Shown here piece by piece: positions 1 to 8,969 of a stretch of DNA of 9,530 nt. Positions within the stretch are counted from its first letter, which is position 1, and every line of letters starts with the position of its first letter. This DNA comes from Bacillota bacterium (lineage in GTDB: Bacteria > Bacillota > Bacilli > Alicyclobacillales > Alicyclobacillaceae). Made by a program: the position numbers and the translations under genes. Where the stretch lies: assembly GCA_021820805.1 (NCBI GenBank), contig JAKADF010000086.1, forward strand, positions 1 through 9,530, in the 5' to 3' direction. The notes beneath the pieces were generated by a model. That model was not told the origin of the DNA, searched no databases, and was given only the letters and a program-made list of their open reading frames with translations.

Positions 1-231
1 ATAGAAACGCAGGGGACTAAATCGTATACCGACGTTCGTTATGGTCAGGATGATTTTATTGTCTTTGGCAAAGAAACAAAAGGATTGCCTAAGTACGTAT
101 TAAACGCCAATCAAGAGCGGGTTGTCCGAATTCCAATGCGAGAAGGACAAAGGTCACTAAATCTCTCAAATACTGTAGCAATTGTTGCATACGAAGCTTT
201 GCGTCAAAACGGCTTTCCAGGATTAAAATGA
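1..231 (+). CDS. trmL: tRNA (cytidine/uridine-34 2'-O)-methyltransferase, C-terminal part (5' truncated by window)
   Basis: The first 76 codons of the window read in frame 1 to a TGA stop at 229-231. They give the C-terminal half of a SPOUT-class RNA methyltransferase. Visible motifs are FGKETKGLP (residues 22-30 of this fragment), which is SPOUT motif 2, and IPM followed by RSLNLSNTVAIVAYEALRQ, which is motif 3. Together these form the trefoil knot that binds S-adenosylmethionine. In the TrmL/CspR family the enzyme methylates the ribose of the wobble nucleotide of some tRNA-Leu species in the cytoplasm. The start and N-terminal half lie outside the window. The gene is convergent with the pdh operon and shares a terminator with it. 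Family assignment is good; separation from other small SPOUT methyltransferases rests on this C-terminal piece only. Confidence 0.85.
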   Translation: METQGTKSYTDVRYGQDDFIVFGKETKGLPKYVLNANQERVVRIPMREGQRSLNLSNTVAIVAYEALRQNGFPGLK

Positions 232-248
232 GAATCCGTCTGATGGAT

Positions 249-286
249 AAAAAACCCCGCAGCCTGAAAAGGTATGCGGGGTTTTT
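249..286. terminator. Bidirectional rho-independent terminator between trmL and pdhD
   Basis: An A6-CCCCGC arm (249-260) pairs with GCGGGG-T5 (276-286). An inner CCT-GAAA-AGG hairpin caps the stem with a GNRA-type tetraloop. Because the stem is flanked by A-run and T-run, it can end transcription from both sides. That fits the convergent trmL (+) and pdh operon (-). Confidence 0.9.
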
Positions 287-300
287 CGTTCGTATTATGA

Positions 301-1713
301 TTACTTTGTTACGATGTGAATCGGTGAACCAAGTGCAACTTCAGATGCTTCCATGACCATTTCGCCGAGTGTTGGGTGAGCATGGATTGTCAGGGAGATA
401 TCTTCAACGGTTGCGCTCATCTCAATTGCGAGGCCGAGCTCTGCAATGAGATTAGATGCTTCGTGACCGATAACTTGTGCACCAACGACAAGGCCTGTCG
501 ACTTCTCGGAAATAAGTCTTACAAATCCGTCAGTTGCGCCAAGTGCAGTTGCACGGCCGTTTGCCGCGTAAGGGAAGCGACCGACGGCAATTTCGCCGTA
601 CTGTGCTTTTGCTTGTTCTTCACTTAAGCCAACAGATGCAATCTCAGGGTCAGAGAATACAACTGCCGGGATGCAGCGGTAGTCAACAACGCTTGGTTGT
701 CCAGCAATTGCTTCAGCAGCAACTTTACCTTCATAAGAAGCCTTATGGGCAAGAGCTGCGCCAGGAACAATATCACCAATTGCGTACACATTCGGGTTGG
801 ATGTTCTGCCTTGTTGGTCTACTTCAATTAAGCCGCGTTCGCTAACTTTAATACCTGCAGCGTCAAGACCAAGTTCGTTCGTGTTAGGACGGCGGCCGAC
901 GGTAACGAGTACATATTCGGCAGTAACCTTTTGCTCTGCTCCGTTTTTGTCTGTGAATGTAAGGGTGACATCCTTATCGGTTTCCTCGACGCCTTTAGCC
1001 ATCGCGTTTGTGTAAATGTCAGCGTTGTATTTCTTCAAACTACGCTCAACAAGACGAGTTAATTGGGCATCGAAGACAGACAGAATTGAACCAAGTCCTT
1101 CAACGATTGTTACTTTTGAACCAAATTTCGCAAAGGTTTGTCCAAGTTCAATACCGATGTAGCCGCCGCCGACAACTACCAGGCTTTCCGGAACCTTATC
1201 CAAGTTCAGCGCTTCAGTGGAAGAAAGGACACGTTTGCTAAATGGTAAGGAGCGAATTTCAATCGGGCGTGATCCAGTTGCAAGAATGCAATGTTGGAAC
1301 TTATACCGTTCACTCTCGTGCTCCTTCATGATGCGAACCTCGTCCGGCTTCGTGAAGAATGCTTCACCTTGGACAACATTAATCTTGTTACCCTTCATCA
1401 AGCTTTTTACGCCGCCGGTCATCTTGTCAACAACAGTCTGCTTCCATGCTTGAACCTTTGCATAGTCGAGAGTTGCAGAGGATTCTACACCAGGGAATGG
1501 AGACTCTTTTGCAGCTTCATAATGATGTGCAGCAGAAATGAGTGCTTTTGATGGAATACAACCGCGATTTAGACATACACCGCCGAGTTCTGCTTTATCG
1601 ACAATAGTTACAGATTTTCCAAGCTGTGCAGCACGAATTGCTGCAACGTATCCGCCAGGACCTGCACCAATTACAAGAACATCTACTTCTTCACAAAAAT
1701 CTCCTACTACCAT
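301..1713 (-). CDS. pdhD: Dihydrolipoamide dehydrogenase, E3 of the pyruvate dehydrogenase complex
   Basis: A 470-aa flavoprotein that reoxidises the dihydrolipoyl arm of E2 and passes the electrons via FAD to NAD+. The N-terminal FAD dinucleotide fold has GAGPGG (residues 16-21). The redox-active disulfide is C47/C52 in [13 protein letters not shown]. The NAD-binding fold is [13 protein letters not shown] near 180. A second FAD contact is YAIGD near 310. The C-terminal dimer-interface HAHPTLGE supplies the catalytic His446 and Glu451. All key residues are present and the length is usual for E3. The ATG start follows a GGAGGTG Shine-Dalgarno (1721-1727) at 7 nt, which lies directly after the pdhC stop codon, so translation is probably coupled. 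It is the last gene of the four-gene operon. E3 can also serve the 2-oxoglutarate and branched-chain complexes; its place here makes PDH the main partner. Confidence 0.97.
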   Translation of the reverse strand: MVVGDFCEEVDVLVIGAGPGGYVAAIRAAQLGKSVTIVDKAELGGVCLNRGCIPSKALISAAHHYEAAKESPFPGVESSATLDYAKVQAWKQTVVDKMTGGVKSLMKGNKINVVQGEAFFTKPDEVRIMKEHESERYKFQHCILATGSRPIEIRSLPFSKRVLSSTEALNLDKVPESLVVVGGGYIGIELGQTFAKFGSKVTIVEGLGSILSVFDAQLTRLVERSLKKYNADIYTNAMAKGVEETDKDVTLTFTDKNGAEQKVTAEYVLVTVGRRPNTNELGLDAAGIKVSERGLIEVDQQGRTSNPNVYAIGDIVPGAALAHKASYEGKVAAEAIAGQPSVVDYRCIPAVVFSDPEIASVGLSEEQAKAQYGEIAVGRFPYAANGRATALGATDGFVRLISEKSTGLVVGAQVIGHEASNLIAELGLAIEMSATVEDISLTIHAHPTLGEMVMEASEVALGSPIHIVTK

Positions 1714-1717
1714 TATG

Positions 1718-3058
1718 TTACACCTCCAAAAGTAACAAGCGTGGGTTTTCGAGCAATCGTTTTACATCGTTGATAAATCGTTGCCCAAGTCCGCCGTCAA
1801 TAACGCGATGGTCAAAGCTGAGAGACAGAGCCAACATTTGCGCTCCTACAACTTGGCCGTCCTTCATCACAGGTCGTTCCGTAATCCTTCCGACACCAAG
1901 AATGGCGACTTCAGGATAGTTGATAATCGGTGTAAAGAACATTCCACCAGTCGATCCGATGTTTGTAATCGATATCGTGCTGCCCTTCATCTCGTTTGGC
2001 GCCAGCTTGCCATTTCGACCGCGAGTTGCTAAATCCTCTATTTCAGCAGCAATTGTCCACATGTTTTTTTGATCCGCATGCTTCACAACTGGAACAAGAA
2101 GCCCACGGTCTGTGTCAGTTGCAATACCGATGTGGTAATAATGTTTGACAACAAGTTCTTGTTTCTCTTCATCCAGAGATGAATTTATTTGCGGGTGGTT
2201 CCGAAGAGCTGCAACCATTGCCTTTACGATAAATGGCAAATAAGTAATTTTCGTACCGCGCTCAGCAGCAATAGGCTTAATTTCTTTACGAAGCTTCACG
2301 AGCTCTGTTACGTCCACCTCGTCCATCAGTGTAACGTGAGGAGCTGTATATTTGGAACGAGCCATCGCTTCCGCAATTTTTTGGCGAATCATCGGGAGCG
2401 GGACGCGCTCTACTGGCTCCGGGCCAGCGACGAATGTTGATGCAGCAGCAGGAGCCTGTGCGGCAGCTTGAGTCTCTGCAGGAGCTGCAGCAACTGCGCC
2501 TTTACCGGATTTAAATGCGTCGATGTCTTCTTTCGTTACTTTGCCGTTTGCGCCCGTTCCTGTAACAAGAGCGATATTCACGCCTTGTTCCCGTGCATAT
2601 TTCCTTACACCCGGTGTAGCAAGGACTTCGTGAGCTGCACTCTGTACTGCTTCTGTTGCATTAGCAGCAACTGGGGCTGGGGCTGCACTTGGGGCGACTT
2701 GTACTGCAGGTGCGGCTGTCTGGGCTGCAGGAGCTGGAGCCGGAGCCGCCTGTACAGCCGCTGCGGGAGCAGCTTCTGGGGCGCTTTCTGCTGACGCTGC
2801 GCCTTGCGGAAGTTCTCCTTGTACTTCAATGGACATTAAAATATCGCCGACAACACAAGTTGTACCTTCGGATACTTTGATGTCAACAATCTTGCCTGAT
2901 ACAGGACTTGGCAGTTCGACAAGTGATTTATCGTTTTCGACTTCTGCAATCGCATCGTCTTCCTGGATAACATCGCCTGGTTTTACGAGCCACTTGCTGA
3001 TTCGACCTTCGTGCAGTCCTTCACCAAGCTCTGGTAACGGCAGTTGGAATAGTGCCAT
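1718..3058 (-). CDS. pdhC: Dihydrolipoamide acetyltransferase, E2 core of the pyruvate dehydrogenase complex
   Basis: A 446-aa protein that carries acetyl groups on a swinging lipoyl arm and transfers them to CoA; it forms the structural core of the complex. Domains in order: one lipoyl domain (about 1-77) with the lipoylated Lys44 in the VENDKS context; a long Ala/Pro-rich flexible linker (about 84-140); a peripheral-subunit-binding domain (about 145-182, [16 protein letters not shown]...VTKEDI) that holds E1 and E3; a second Ala-rich linker; and the acetyltransferase domain from about 215 to the end with the active-site motif DHRVIDGG (His417, Asp421). A single lipoyl domain is typical of Bacillota E2. 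The ATG start has a GGAGGTG site (3066-3072) 7 nt upstream, in the 17-bp gap after pdhB. Only 4 nt separate its stop codon from the pdhD start. Confidence 0.97.
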   Translation of the reverse strand: MALFQLPLPELGEGLHEGRISKWLVKPGDVIQEDDAIAEVENDKSLVELPSPVSGKIVDIKVSEGTTCVVGDILMSIEVQGELPQGAASAESAPEAAPAAAVQAAPAPAPAAQTAAPAVQVAPSAAPAPVAANATEAVQSAAHEVLATPGVRKYAREQGVNIALVTGTGANGKVTKEDIDAFKSGKGAVAAAPAETQAAAQAPAAASTFVAGPEPVERVPLPMIRQKIAEAMARSKYTAPHVTLMDEVDVTELVKLRKEIKPIAAERGTKITYLPFIVKAMVAALRNHPQINSSLDEEKQELVVKHYYHIGIATDTDRGLLVPVVKHADQKNMWTIAAEIEDLATRGRNGKLAPNEMKGSTISITNIGSTGGMFFTPIINYPEVAILGVGRITERPVMKDGQVVGAQMLALSLSFDHRVIDGGLGQRFINDVKRLLENPRLLLLEV

Positions 3059-3075
3059 ATCGTTACACCTCCAAT

Positions 3076-4056
3076 TTACAAGCTCATGACTTTATTCAAA
3101 TTGTTAAGAACAAGTTTTGGCGTTGGGAGCCATTCATCTTCGATAAGTCCAAATGGGTAAACCGTATCTGGCGGAGATATGCGCAGAACAGGTGCCTCAA
3201 GATGGAAAATCGCATGTTCGTTAATTTGCGTTATTACTTCTGCTGCAACACCTGCACTACGTTGAGCTTCTTGGAGAACAACTGCGCGGTGTGTTTTCTT
3301 AACGGATGCTACGATGGTTTCAATATCAATTGGGCTGATCGTGCGCAGATCGATGATTTCTGCCTGGTGACCAGTGCTCTTTGCCCATTCCTCTGCAGCC
3401 TTTTTCGCGAGTTGGACCATTGCGCCATAGGTAACAATTGTTAAATCTTTACCTTCGCGAGCAACCTTCGCCTGTCCGAGCGGAATTGTGTATGCTTCTT
3501 CAGGCACTTCTTCACGGAATGAACGATACAATTTCATGTGTTCAAGGAAGAAGACAGGGTCGTTATCACGAATTGCAGATATTAAGAGACCCTTTGCATC
3601 ATATGGAGATGAAGGGACAACAACTTTAAGACCAGGAGTTTGAATGAGCAAACCTTCTAAGCTGTCTGCGTGAAGTTCCGGTGTACGTACGCCGCCGCCA
3701 AATGGTGCGCGGTAAGTAATTGGACAGGTGTAGCGGCTGCCTGAACGATAACGCGTACGTGTAGCTTGGCTTGCTATTTGGTCAAAAGCTTCGAAAACGA
3801 AACCAAAGAATTGAATCTCAGCTACTGGGCGGAATCCTTGAATTGACAAGCCGTTTGCGAGTCCGGCAATCCCAGATTCAGCTAGCGGGGTATCGAATAC
3901 GCGGTTTTCACCGTGTTTTTTTTGTAATCCTTCTGTTGCGCGGAAAACGCCGCCGTTTTTACCGACGTCCTCACCAAAGACCAGTATTTTTTCATCGCGC
4001 GCGAGTTCCAGGTCCATGGCGTTTGTGATGGCTTGAATCATAGTCATTTGTGCCAT
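3076..4056 (-). CDS. pdhB: Pyruvate dehydrogenase E1 component, beta subunit
   Basis: A 326-aa subunit of the alpha2beta2 E1 heterotetramer, which decarboxylates pyruvate with thiamine diphosphate and acetylates the lipoyl arm of E2. The start is placed at ATG 4054-4056 ([10 protein letters not shown]). It has a GGAGG site (4066-4070) 9 nt upstream, matches the family N-terminus and gives the usual length. An in-frame extension to 4134 would overlap pdhA by 77 bp and is not credible. Visible family residues include FGEDVG (28-33), [11 protein letters not shown] with the cofactor-binding Glu60, and ELHADSLEG with the active-site His129. The C-terminal transketolase domain carries the E2-contacting PDTVYPFG region. 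The pdhA TAA stop ends one base before this start, so the two subunits are translationally coupled, as expected for a 1:1 complex. Confidence 0.97.
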   Translation of the reverse strand: MAQMTMIQAITNAMDLELARDEKILVFGEDVGKNGGVFRATEGLQKKHGENRVFDTPLAESGIAGLANGLSIQGFRPVAEIQFFGFVFEAFDQIASQATRTRYRSGSRYTCPITYRAPFGGGVRTPELHADSLEGLLIQTPGLKVVVPSSPYDAKGLLISAIRDNDPVFFLEHMKLYRSFREEVPEEAYTIPLGQAKVAREGKDLTIVTYGAMVQLAKKAAEEWAKSTGHQAEIIDLRTISPIDIETIVASVKKTHRAVVLQEAQRSAGVAAEVITQINEHAIFHLEAPVLRISPPDTVYPFGLIEDEWLPTPKLVLNNLNKVMSL

Positions 4057-4057
4057 A

Positions 4058-5164
<1,107 letters not shown>

Positions 5165-5243
5165 TCAATGTGCGTATGCAGTGAACAAGCGTAATAATAA
5201 AAAGATTAGGTCGCGTGTTCGATAGTGATACAGCTCGAAATGA

Positions 5244-5273
5244 ATTATAATACACATAGACGTAACTTGCGAA
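5244..5273 (-). promoter_or_regulatory. Candidate sigma-A promoter of the pdh operon
   Basis: On the minus strand a perfect TATAAT (-10, complement of 5244-5249) is preceded at 18 bp by TTCGCA (-35, complement of 5268-5273, 4 of 6 matches). Transcription would start near 5237, giving a leader of about 110 nt before pdhA. The -35 overlaps a palindrome, CGAAT-AAA-ATTCG (5270-5282), which could be an operator. The match is by eye only. Confidence 0.5.
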
Positions 5274-5295
5274 TAAAATTCGTATTTAATATAAA
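5267..5295 (+). promoter_or_regulatory. Candidate sigma-A promoter of the esterase gene
   Basis: TTGCGA (5267-5272) and TATAAA (5290-5295) are separated by 17 bp and point toward the esterase. Its -35 occupies nearly the same bases as the -35 proposed for the divergent pdh operon. The two promoters would therefore be back to back and could share the palindrome at 5270-5282. Confidence 0.4.
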
Positions 5296-5298
5296 ACC

Positions 5299-5336
5299 TC
5301 TGTTATATAATACCTATCAAAAAACTATATAACAGA
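5299..5336. repeat. Perfect 11-bp inverted repeat in the pdhA-esterase intergenic region
   Basis: TCTGTTATATA (5299-5309) and its exact reverse complement TATATAACAGA (5326-5336) are separated by 16 nt. The element lies just downstream of the proposed esterase promoter and upstream of the proposed pdh promoter. It is too AT-rich and lacks the T-run needed for a good terminator. A two-site operator or an mRNA leader hairpin is more likely. Confidence 0.6.
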
Positions 5337-5389
5337 TAAGGTACAGAGTTTAAAATCAGCATTTGAATTTAGAATTGGAGTGGGTTTTG

Positions 5390-6136
5390 GTGAGTAACGA
5401 GAATTTGTCTGGAACAAGCAAGAGCCGCAAAATAGAGGCCCATACAATCGCAAGCCAATTTTTACATGAAGAAAGAACTGTCAAAGTTTTTTTGCCTCCC
5501 GAATATGATCCCATGCGGCCATATCCAATCATGTATTGCCACGACGGCCTCGAATTTTTCACGCACTGACGAATTGCGACCATTGCAAATCAAATGATTC
5601 AAGGCGGCCAACTTGAACCAATGTTGATAGCAGGTATCGCTGTGAGCAAGACAAACCGTACAGACGACTATTCCATACGAGGAAATCGCCATGAGGCTTA
5701 TTGCCAGTTTGTTGTTGATGAAGTATTAGCAACAATTGAAGACGAGTACCGTGTCGATCCCGATAAACGGATTATGGCTGGGATATCACTTGGCGGTTGT
5801 GCATCCATTAGCCTCAGTCTTCAATATCCTCAACTTTTTTCAAACTTATTACTTTTTTCTGGTGCATTTTTTCCACACGTACAGGAGCACGTCAAAAAAA
5901 CCCTTGATTTGAGCCATTTAAACGTATATATGCTGATTGGAAAACAAGAAACGGATGTCGAAACGACAAGCAAAGCTCACTACAACTTTTATTCGTACAA
6001 TCAGCAAATGTTGGATATCTTGCGCACTCGAGGAGCAAATGTGACGTATAAAGAGGCAGATGGCACACATATTTGGGGTTTTTGGCAGCGTGAATTGCCT
6101 GGAGCATTAATATACGCGAATCAGCTTATCCGATAG
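5390..6136 (+). pseudogene. Alpha/beta-hydrolase esterase (Fes/YjcH-like), interrupted by one in-frame TGA
   Basis: Reading one frame from 5390 to the TAG at 6134-6136 gives about 248 codons of a putative esterase, broken only by TGA at 5567-5569. The part before the stop has VKVFLPPEYDPMRPYPIMYCHDG. The part after it has RIATIANQMIQGG, then the nucleophile elbow GISLGGCAS (G-x-S-x-G), an acidic residue in GKQETDV and the catalytic His in GTHIWGFWQREL. The fold and triad are otherwise complete. Homologues, as I recall them, have Gly where the TGA lies (HGRIA), so a single G-to-T change of GGA explains it. The start is most likely GTG 5390 (or TTG 5387), with a GGAG site at 5377-5380. The natural substrate is unknown; the family includes enterochelin-esterase-like and general serine esterases. 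Sequencing error is a fair alternative. Translation restarting downstream (for example ATG 5594) would lack the N-terminal strands. Confidence 0.8.
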
Positions 6137-6184
6137 TTAAGTGAGTAATTTTATGCGTCATTTTAGTAGATGTCTGCATAATTT

Positions 6185-6213
6185 AGAGTACACCGATCTA
6201 CGGTGGCTCTTTT
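6185..6213 (+). terminator. Rho-independent terminator after the esterase gene
   Basis: AGAG-TA-CACCG (6185-6195) pairs with CGGTG-G-CTCT (6201-6210) across a 5-nt ATCTA loop, with a small internal bulge, followed by a short T-run. Its place 49 bp after the esterase stop and before prkA suggests the two are separate transcription units. Confidence 0.7.
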
Positions 6214-6219
6214 ATCCAA

Positions 6220-6246
6220 TTGACAGTCTGAATATTTTGTCATAAT
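6220..6246 (+). promoter_or_regulatory. Weak candidate promoter upstream of prkA
   Basis: A perfect TTGACA (6220-6225) is followed at 15 bp by CATAAT (6241-6246). The spacing is short for sigma-A. GTCATAAT (6239-6246) resembles a sigma-E -35, which is expected for prkA in Bacillus, but I see no convincing CATACAAT-like -10 after it. The leader to the prkA start would be about 110 nt. Confidence 0.3.
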
Positions 6247-6365
6247 TAGTCCAGTTTGCAAAGCGCATGTGGTCAAGTCTTTTAAGAATAGGATCAAACA
6301 AGCGAAACTTCATTGTATCTGAGGCAACGAAGGGCCGAGGCCTGAAAGTAAAGGGGGATTTCGTA

Positions 6366-7247
6366 ATGGGCATACTCGATCGTCTCAACACCTATCGGGC
6401 CGAAGAGGAAGGTTTGCGTTGGGAAGGGACTTTCGCAGACTACTTGGAAATAGTGAGTAACAGTCCCAGTGTCGCTAAGAGTGCGCATGCTCGTATTTAT
6501 GACATGATTGCTGCTGCTGGCATCGATGGGGAAACTGACGGTCACAGACGTTACAAGTTTTTTGATACAGAATTATTTGGTCTAGATTCAACACTTGAAC
6601 GTTTAGTGGAGGAATATTTCCACGCAGCTGCTCGTCGTCTGGATGTTCGCAAACGCATTTTGCTTTTAATGGGCCCTGTGAGCGGTGGTAAATCCACAAT
6701 TGTTACAATGTTGAAGCGCGGGCTTGAGCGTTATTCCAGAACAAAAGAAGGAGCATTATACGGGATTAAGGGCTGCCCGATGCATGAAGAACCGTTGCAT
6801 TTAATTCCGATGGAACTACGGTCTGAATTTGAAGGCGAATTCCACCTGAGAATCGAAGGCAATTTGTGTCCGAGTTGCAGAATGCGCCTAGAAACAGAGT
6901 ATGGGGGCGAAATTGAACGAATGCCTGTTGAAAGAATAACTTTGTCTGAGGAACTGCGGACAGGCATCGGAACATTCAGCCCATCGGATCCGAAGTCACA
7001 AGATATTGCTGATTTAACTGGAAGCATCGATTTTTCAACCATTACAGAGTACGGATCCGAATCAGATCCGAGGGCCTACCGCTTCGACGGCGAGTTGAAC
7101 AAAGCGAACCGCGGTTTAATGGAATTTCAAGAAATGCTGAAATGCGACGAGAAATTTTTGTGGCATCTGCTAAGTCTCACTCAAGAAGGCAACTTTAAGG
7201 CAGGTCGTTTTGCTCTTATCTCTGCCGATGAAGCAGCAGTGGTTTAG
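6366..7247 (+). CDS. prkA: PrkA, N-terminal portion only (gene interrupted at codon ~290)
   Basis: PrkA is a AAA+ protein of the sporulation mother cell. It was first called a serine protein kinase and later also described as an ATP-dependent protease. This ORF has 293 codons against about 630 in the family. It opens with the family N-terminus (RWEGTFADYLEIV, 18-30), then Walker A GPVSGGKST (103-111), the GIGTFSPSDPKSQDIADLTGSIDFS block (201-224), the Walker-B-like RGLMEFQEM region (249-257) and SLTQEGNFKAGRFALISADE (270-289). After SADE the reading meets AAVV and a TAG. The family normally continues with an AHTNE-type segment, the rest of the AAA+ module and a C-terminal kinase-like domain. 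A CxxH/CxxC set (C137, H140, C168, C171) may bind zinc. The start is ATG 6366, with AAGGGGGAT (6351-6359) ahead of it; in-frame extension upstream to 6267 has no family support. The convergent serine recombinase 48 bp beyond its stop suggests that the gene was split by an integrated element. The truncated product would lack a complete ATPase and should be inactive. Confidence 0.93.
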   Translation: MGILDRLNTYRAEEEGLRWEGTFADYLEIVSNSPSVAKSAHARIYDMIAAAGIDGETDGHRRYKFFDTELFGLDSTLERLVEEYFHAAARRLDVRKRILLLMGPVSGGKSTIVTMLKRGLERYSRTKEGALYGIKGCPMHEEPLHLIPMELRSEFEGEFHLRIEGNLCPSCRMRLETEYGGEIERMPVERITLSEELRTGIGTFSPSDPKSQDIADLTGSIDFSTITEYGSESDPRAYRFDGELNKANRGLMEFQEMLKCDEKFLWHLLSLTQEGNFKAGRFALISADEAAVV

Positions 7248-7261
7248 TTAGAGTAAAAATA

Positions 7262-7301
7262 GGCTAGACAAAATCTTGGCTAGACGAGGTCTTGGTCAGC
7301 C
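7262..7301. repeat. Two tandem 16-bp repeats next to the prkA break point
   Basis: GGCTAGACAAAATCTT (7262-7277) is followed directly by GGCTAGACGAGGTCTT (7278-7293), 13 of 16 bases identical. GGTCAGCC (7294-7301), a degenerate inverted copy of the first half, comes next. They lie between the premature prkA stop and the recombinase stop. They could be recombinase or accessory-factor binding sites flanking attL. Read on the minus strand, GGCTGAC can pair with either GTCTAGCC copy, the second being followed by TATTTTT, so a weak terminator for the recombinase is the alternative. Confidence 0.6.
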
Positions 7302-8897
7302 GGAATCTCGCTCGCCCCCGAACTTTATCCACACCCGAAGCAGGAACCTTCTTTTTTGCCCCTTATCCTTTTGTGAAACTTTTACTTGCGCCAGGTGGAC
7401 CACAGATTGCAGAAGTTGGTTTTTTAAGTCGGGCGTGCTCAAAAATTGGTAGACGTCAGATACGGTGCGAAAATTGCTGAGGCAGGATGGTGATACCTGC
7501 TTTTTTAATTCTTTTTTATTGGGTTCTTTTTGATGCATAAGCGCCTCTGAAATTTGGACAAGTTCTTGATCATACTGACTGCAAACTTCAAGGTATTCAT
7601 CTTTAGACAATACATCGTCTAGAAGCATATCGCGTGCTCGTGCTAACCTGCGCTGAGTACTTTCTTTTCTTTGGATGAGTTGTTTATAAATTGATTCGGT
7701 GATGTCAAACGACCCTGAATGCCTTTTGTCCTGTAAGTTGGATAAGTTTTGGTATTTTTCAATTAAAGTTTTTGTGTCTCGTATAGGAATGCGCCTTAGA
7801 ATTTCAACGATTTGTTTTTCACAATCCCTGTACGAAACCGCATAGCCACAAGTTTTACAGTATAGAAACTCTTTCTCATACACAGTTTTTGCGCCATTTT
7901 TCTTCTTGTACGATTTTTTTGATGATTGGCGAACGAGTTTGTTTTCACACGTTTCACATGTAACGATCCCGGCTAGTTCGCATCGTACTTGGCTTGTTTG
8001 AACATGTGCTGCTTGTTTTTGAAATGAACCTCGTTTCGAAATCGCTTTTTCCCATATGGATTCATCAACAATTGGGGTGAATGCATGTGGAACTATAATT
8101 TGCTCTTCTACGGGACGTTTAACAACTTTTCCATCGAGTTTATTTCTTTTTGTCAACCTGAACGCAAGAGTGCCATGGTACGCCGGGTTATTTAAAATAC
8201 GTCGTATAACCTCACTATGCCATTTCGACTTCCCGCGCGGTGTTTTGATTGATAAACTTGTTAATCTATTTGCAATTGCTTGATAGCCAAGTTTTTCGTA
8301 AACATACCAATCAAAAATGCTGCGAACAATCTCAGCCTGCTCTTCTAAAGGCCTTAGATTTTGAGACTGTCTATCATATACATACCCATACGGTACGGAT
8401 CCGGCAACCCATTTTCCTCGCTCTGCACCATCATATTTACCTTCCGTTAAGCGCCACAAAGTCATCTCGTATTCCTCTCGATTAAAAAAGAGAGAAAATC
8501 GAATCATGCGCAAATCGCTAAAGTTATGCGGATCGTATATTGCATCTTTTGTAATGATAAATATCCGTTTGTCGCGAATGATATCGTACACAATTCCCAT
8601 ATCTGAATAGCTGCCCCTGCCAAGCCGGGATAAGTCCTTGCAAACAATTGCTTGATACTTGCTGCCAAGGTGCAAAAGCAACTCCCGAAAGACTGGACGT
8701 TCTCTTATACTGTCACCCGATGCAACTTCTTCAGCGATATCGTACTGAAATGTATAACGGCTTAAAACATCTTCACGCAGCATGTCGCGTTGCTTTGCGA
8801 GAGTATCTTCCCCTCGTCTTTCAGCTTGTTCATCTTCCCGCGATTTTCGAATATAGCAAACCGCGTATTGAATTTGCGGGGTATTAGAATTAGCCAA
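7296..8897 (-). CDS. Large serine recombinase (SpoIVCA/SprA-type site-specific integrase/excisionase)
   Basis: A 533-aa complete large serine recombinase that cuts and rejoins DNA at short attachment sites through a covalent phosphoserine. The catalytic domain (about 11-140) has YIRKSRED with nucleophile Ser19 and Arg17, EVASGDSIRERPVFREL (57-73) and KDLSRLGRGS (87-96) with its catalytic arginines. The recombinase domain (about 165-290) starts GSVPYGYVYD. A zinc ribbon follows with C314-x2-C317 and C347-x2-C350. A charged coiled-coil region (about 405-465) sits near the C-terminus. Length and order match SprA and SpoIVCA of B. subtilis. The start is TTG 8895-8897, because AAGGGGGAG (8905-8913) lies 7 nt upstream; a TTG at 8918 overlaps that site. 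All catalytic residues I can check are present, so it should be active. It is convergent with the broken prkA and divergent from the 49-codon ORF. It may drive integration and, with a directionality factor, excision of the element. Confidence 0.95.
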   Translation of the reverse strand: MANSNTPQIQYAVCYIRKSREDEQAERRGEDTLAKQRDMLREDVLSRYTFQYDIAEEVASGDSIRERPVFRELLLHLGSKYQAIVCKDLSRLGRGSYSDMGIVYDIIRDKRIFIITKDAIYDPHNFSDLRMIRFSLFFNREEYEMTLWRLTEGKYDGAERGKWVAGSVPYGYVYDRQSQNLRPLEEQAEIVRSIFDWYVYEKLGYQAIANRLTSLSIKTPRGKSKWHSEVIRRILNNPAYHGTLAFRLTKRNKLDGKVVKRPVEEQIIVPHAFTPIVDESIWEKAISKRGSFQKQAAHVQTSQVRCELAGIVTCETCENKLVRQSSKKSYKKKNGAKTVYEKEFLYCKTCGYAVSYRDCEKQIVEILRRIPIRDTKTLIEKYQNLSNLQDKRHSGSFDITESIYKQLIQRKESTQRRLARARDMLLDDVLSKDEYLEVCSQYDQELVQISEALMHQKEPNKKELKKQVSPSCLSNFRTVSDVYQFLSTPDLKNQLLQSVVHLAQVKVSQKDKGQKRRFLLRVWIKFGGERDSG

Positions 8898-8931
8898 TTC
8901 GTATCTCCCCCTTCCCAAACATGCCTATACA

Positions 8932-8961
8932 ATCTTATGCAGGCAAGCTGGGGAATAGAGG
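8932..8961 (-). promoter_or_regulatory. Candidate sigma-E-like promoter of the recombinase gene
   Basis: On the minus strand CATAAGAT (complement of 8932-8939) matches the sigma-E -10 CATACAMT at 6 of 8 positions. It is preceded at 14 bp by CCTCTATT (complement of 8954-8961), which shares the TATT of the sigma-E -35. The start would fall near 8925, just ahead of the Shine-Dalgarno. No good sigma-A promoter is visible. This is a match by eye with weak -35 support. Confidence 0.3.
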
Positions 8962-8969
8962 CATGCGAG

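Noticed and set aside
2468..2880. Cys/Gly-rich and Gln-rich ORFs in both directions within pdhC
   Set aside because: They are frame shadows of the Ala/Pro linker of E2, whose GC-rich repetitive codons keep other frames open.
5567..5569. Selenocysteine or other programmed readthrough at the esterase TGA
   Set aside because: The hairpin just downstream (TTGC/GCAA) is only 4 bp, no Sec is known in this family, and a single change from a Gly codon explains the stop.
6267..6365. 33-residue upstream extension of PrkA
   Set aside because: MGILDRL at 6366 matches the family start and has AAGGGGGAT ahead of it; the extension has no family support.
7262..7301. Strong terminator between prkA and the recombinase
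   Set aside because: Pairing is short, bulged and gives no stable stem next to the T-run; kept only as an alternative reading of the tandem repeats.
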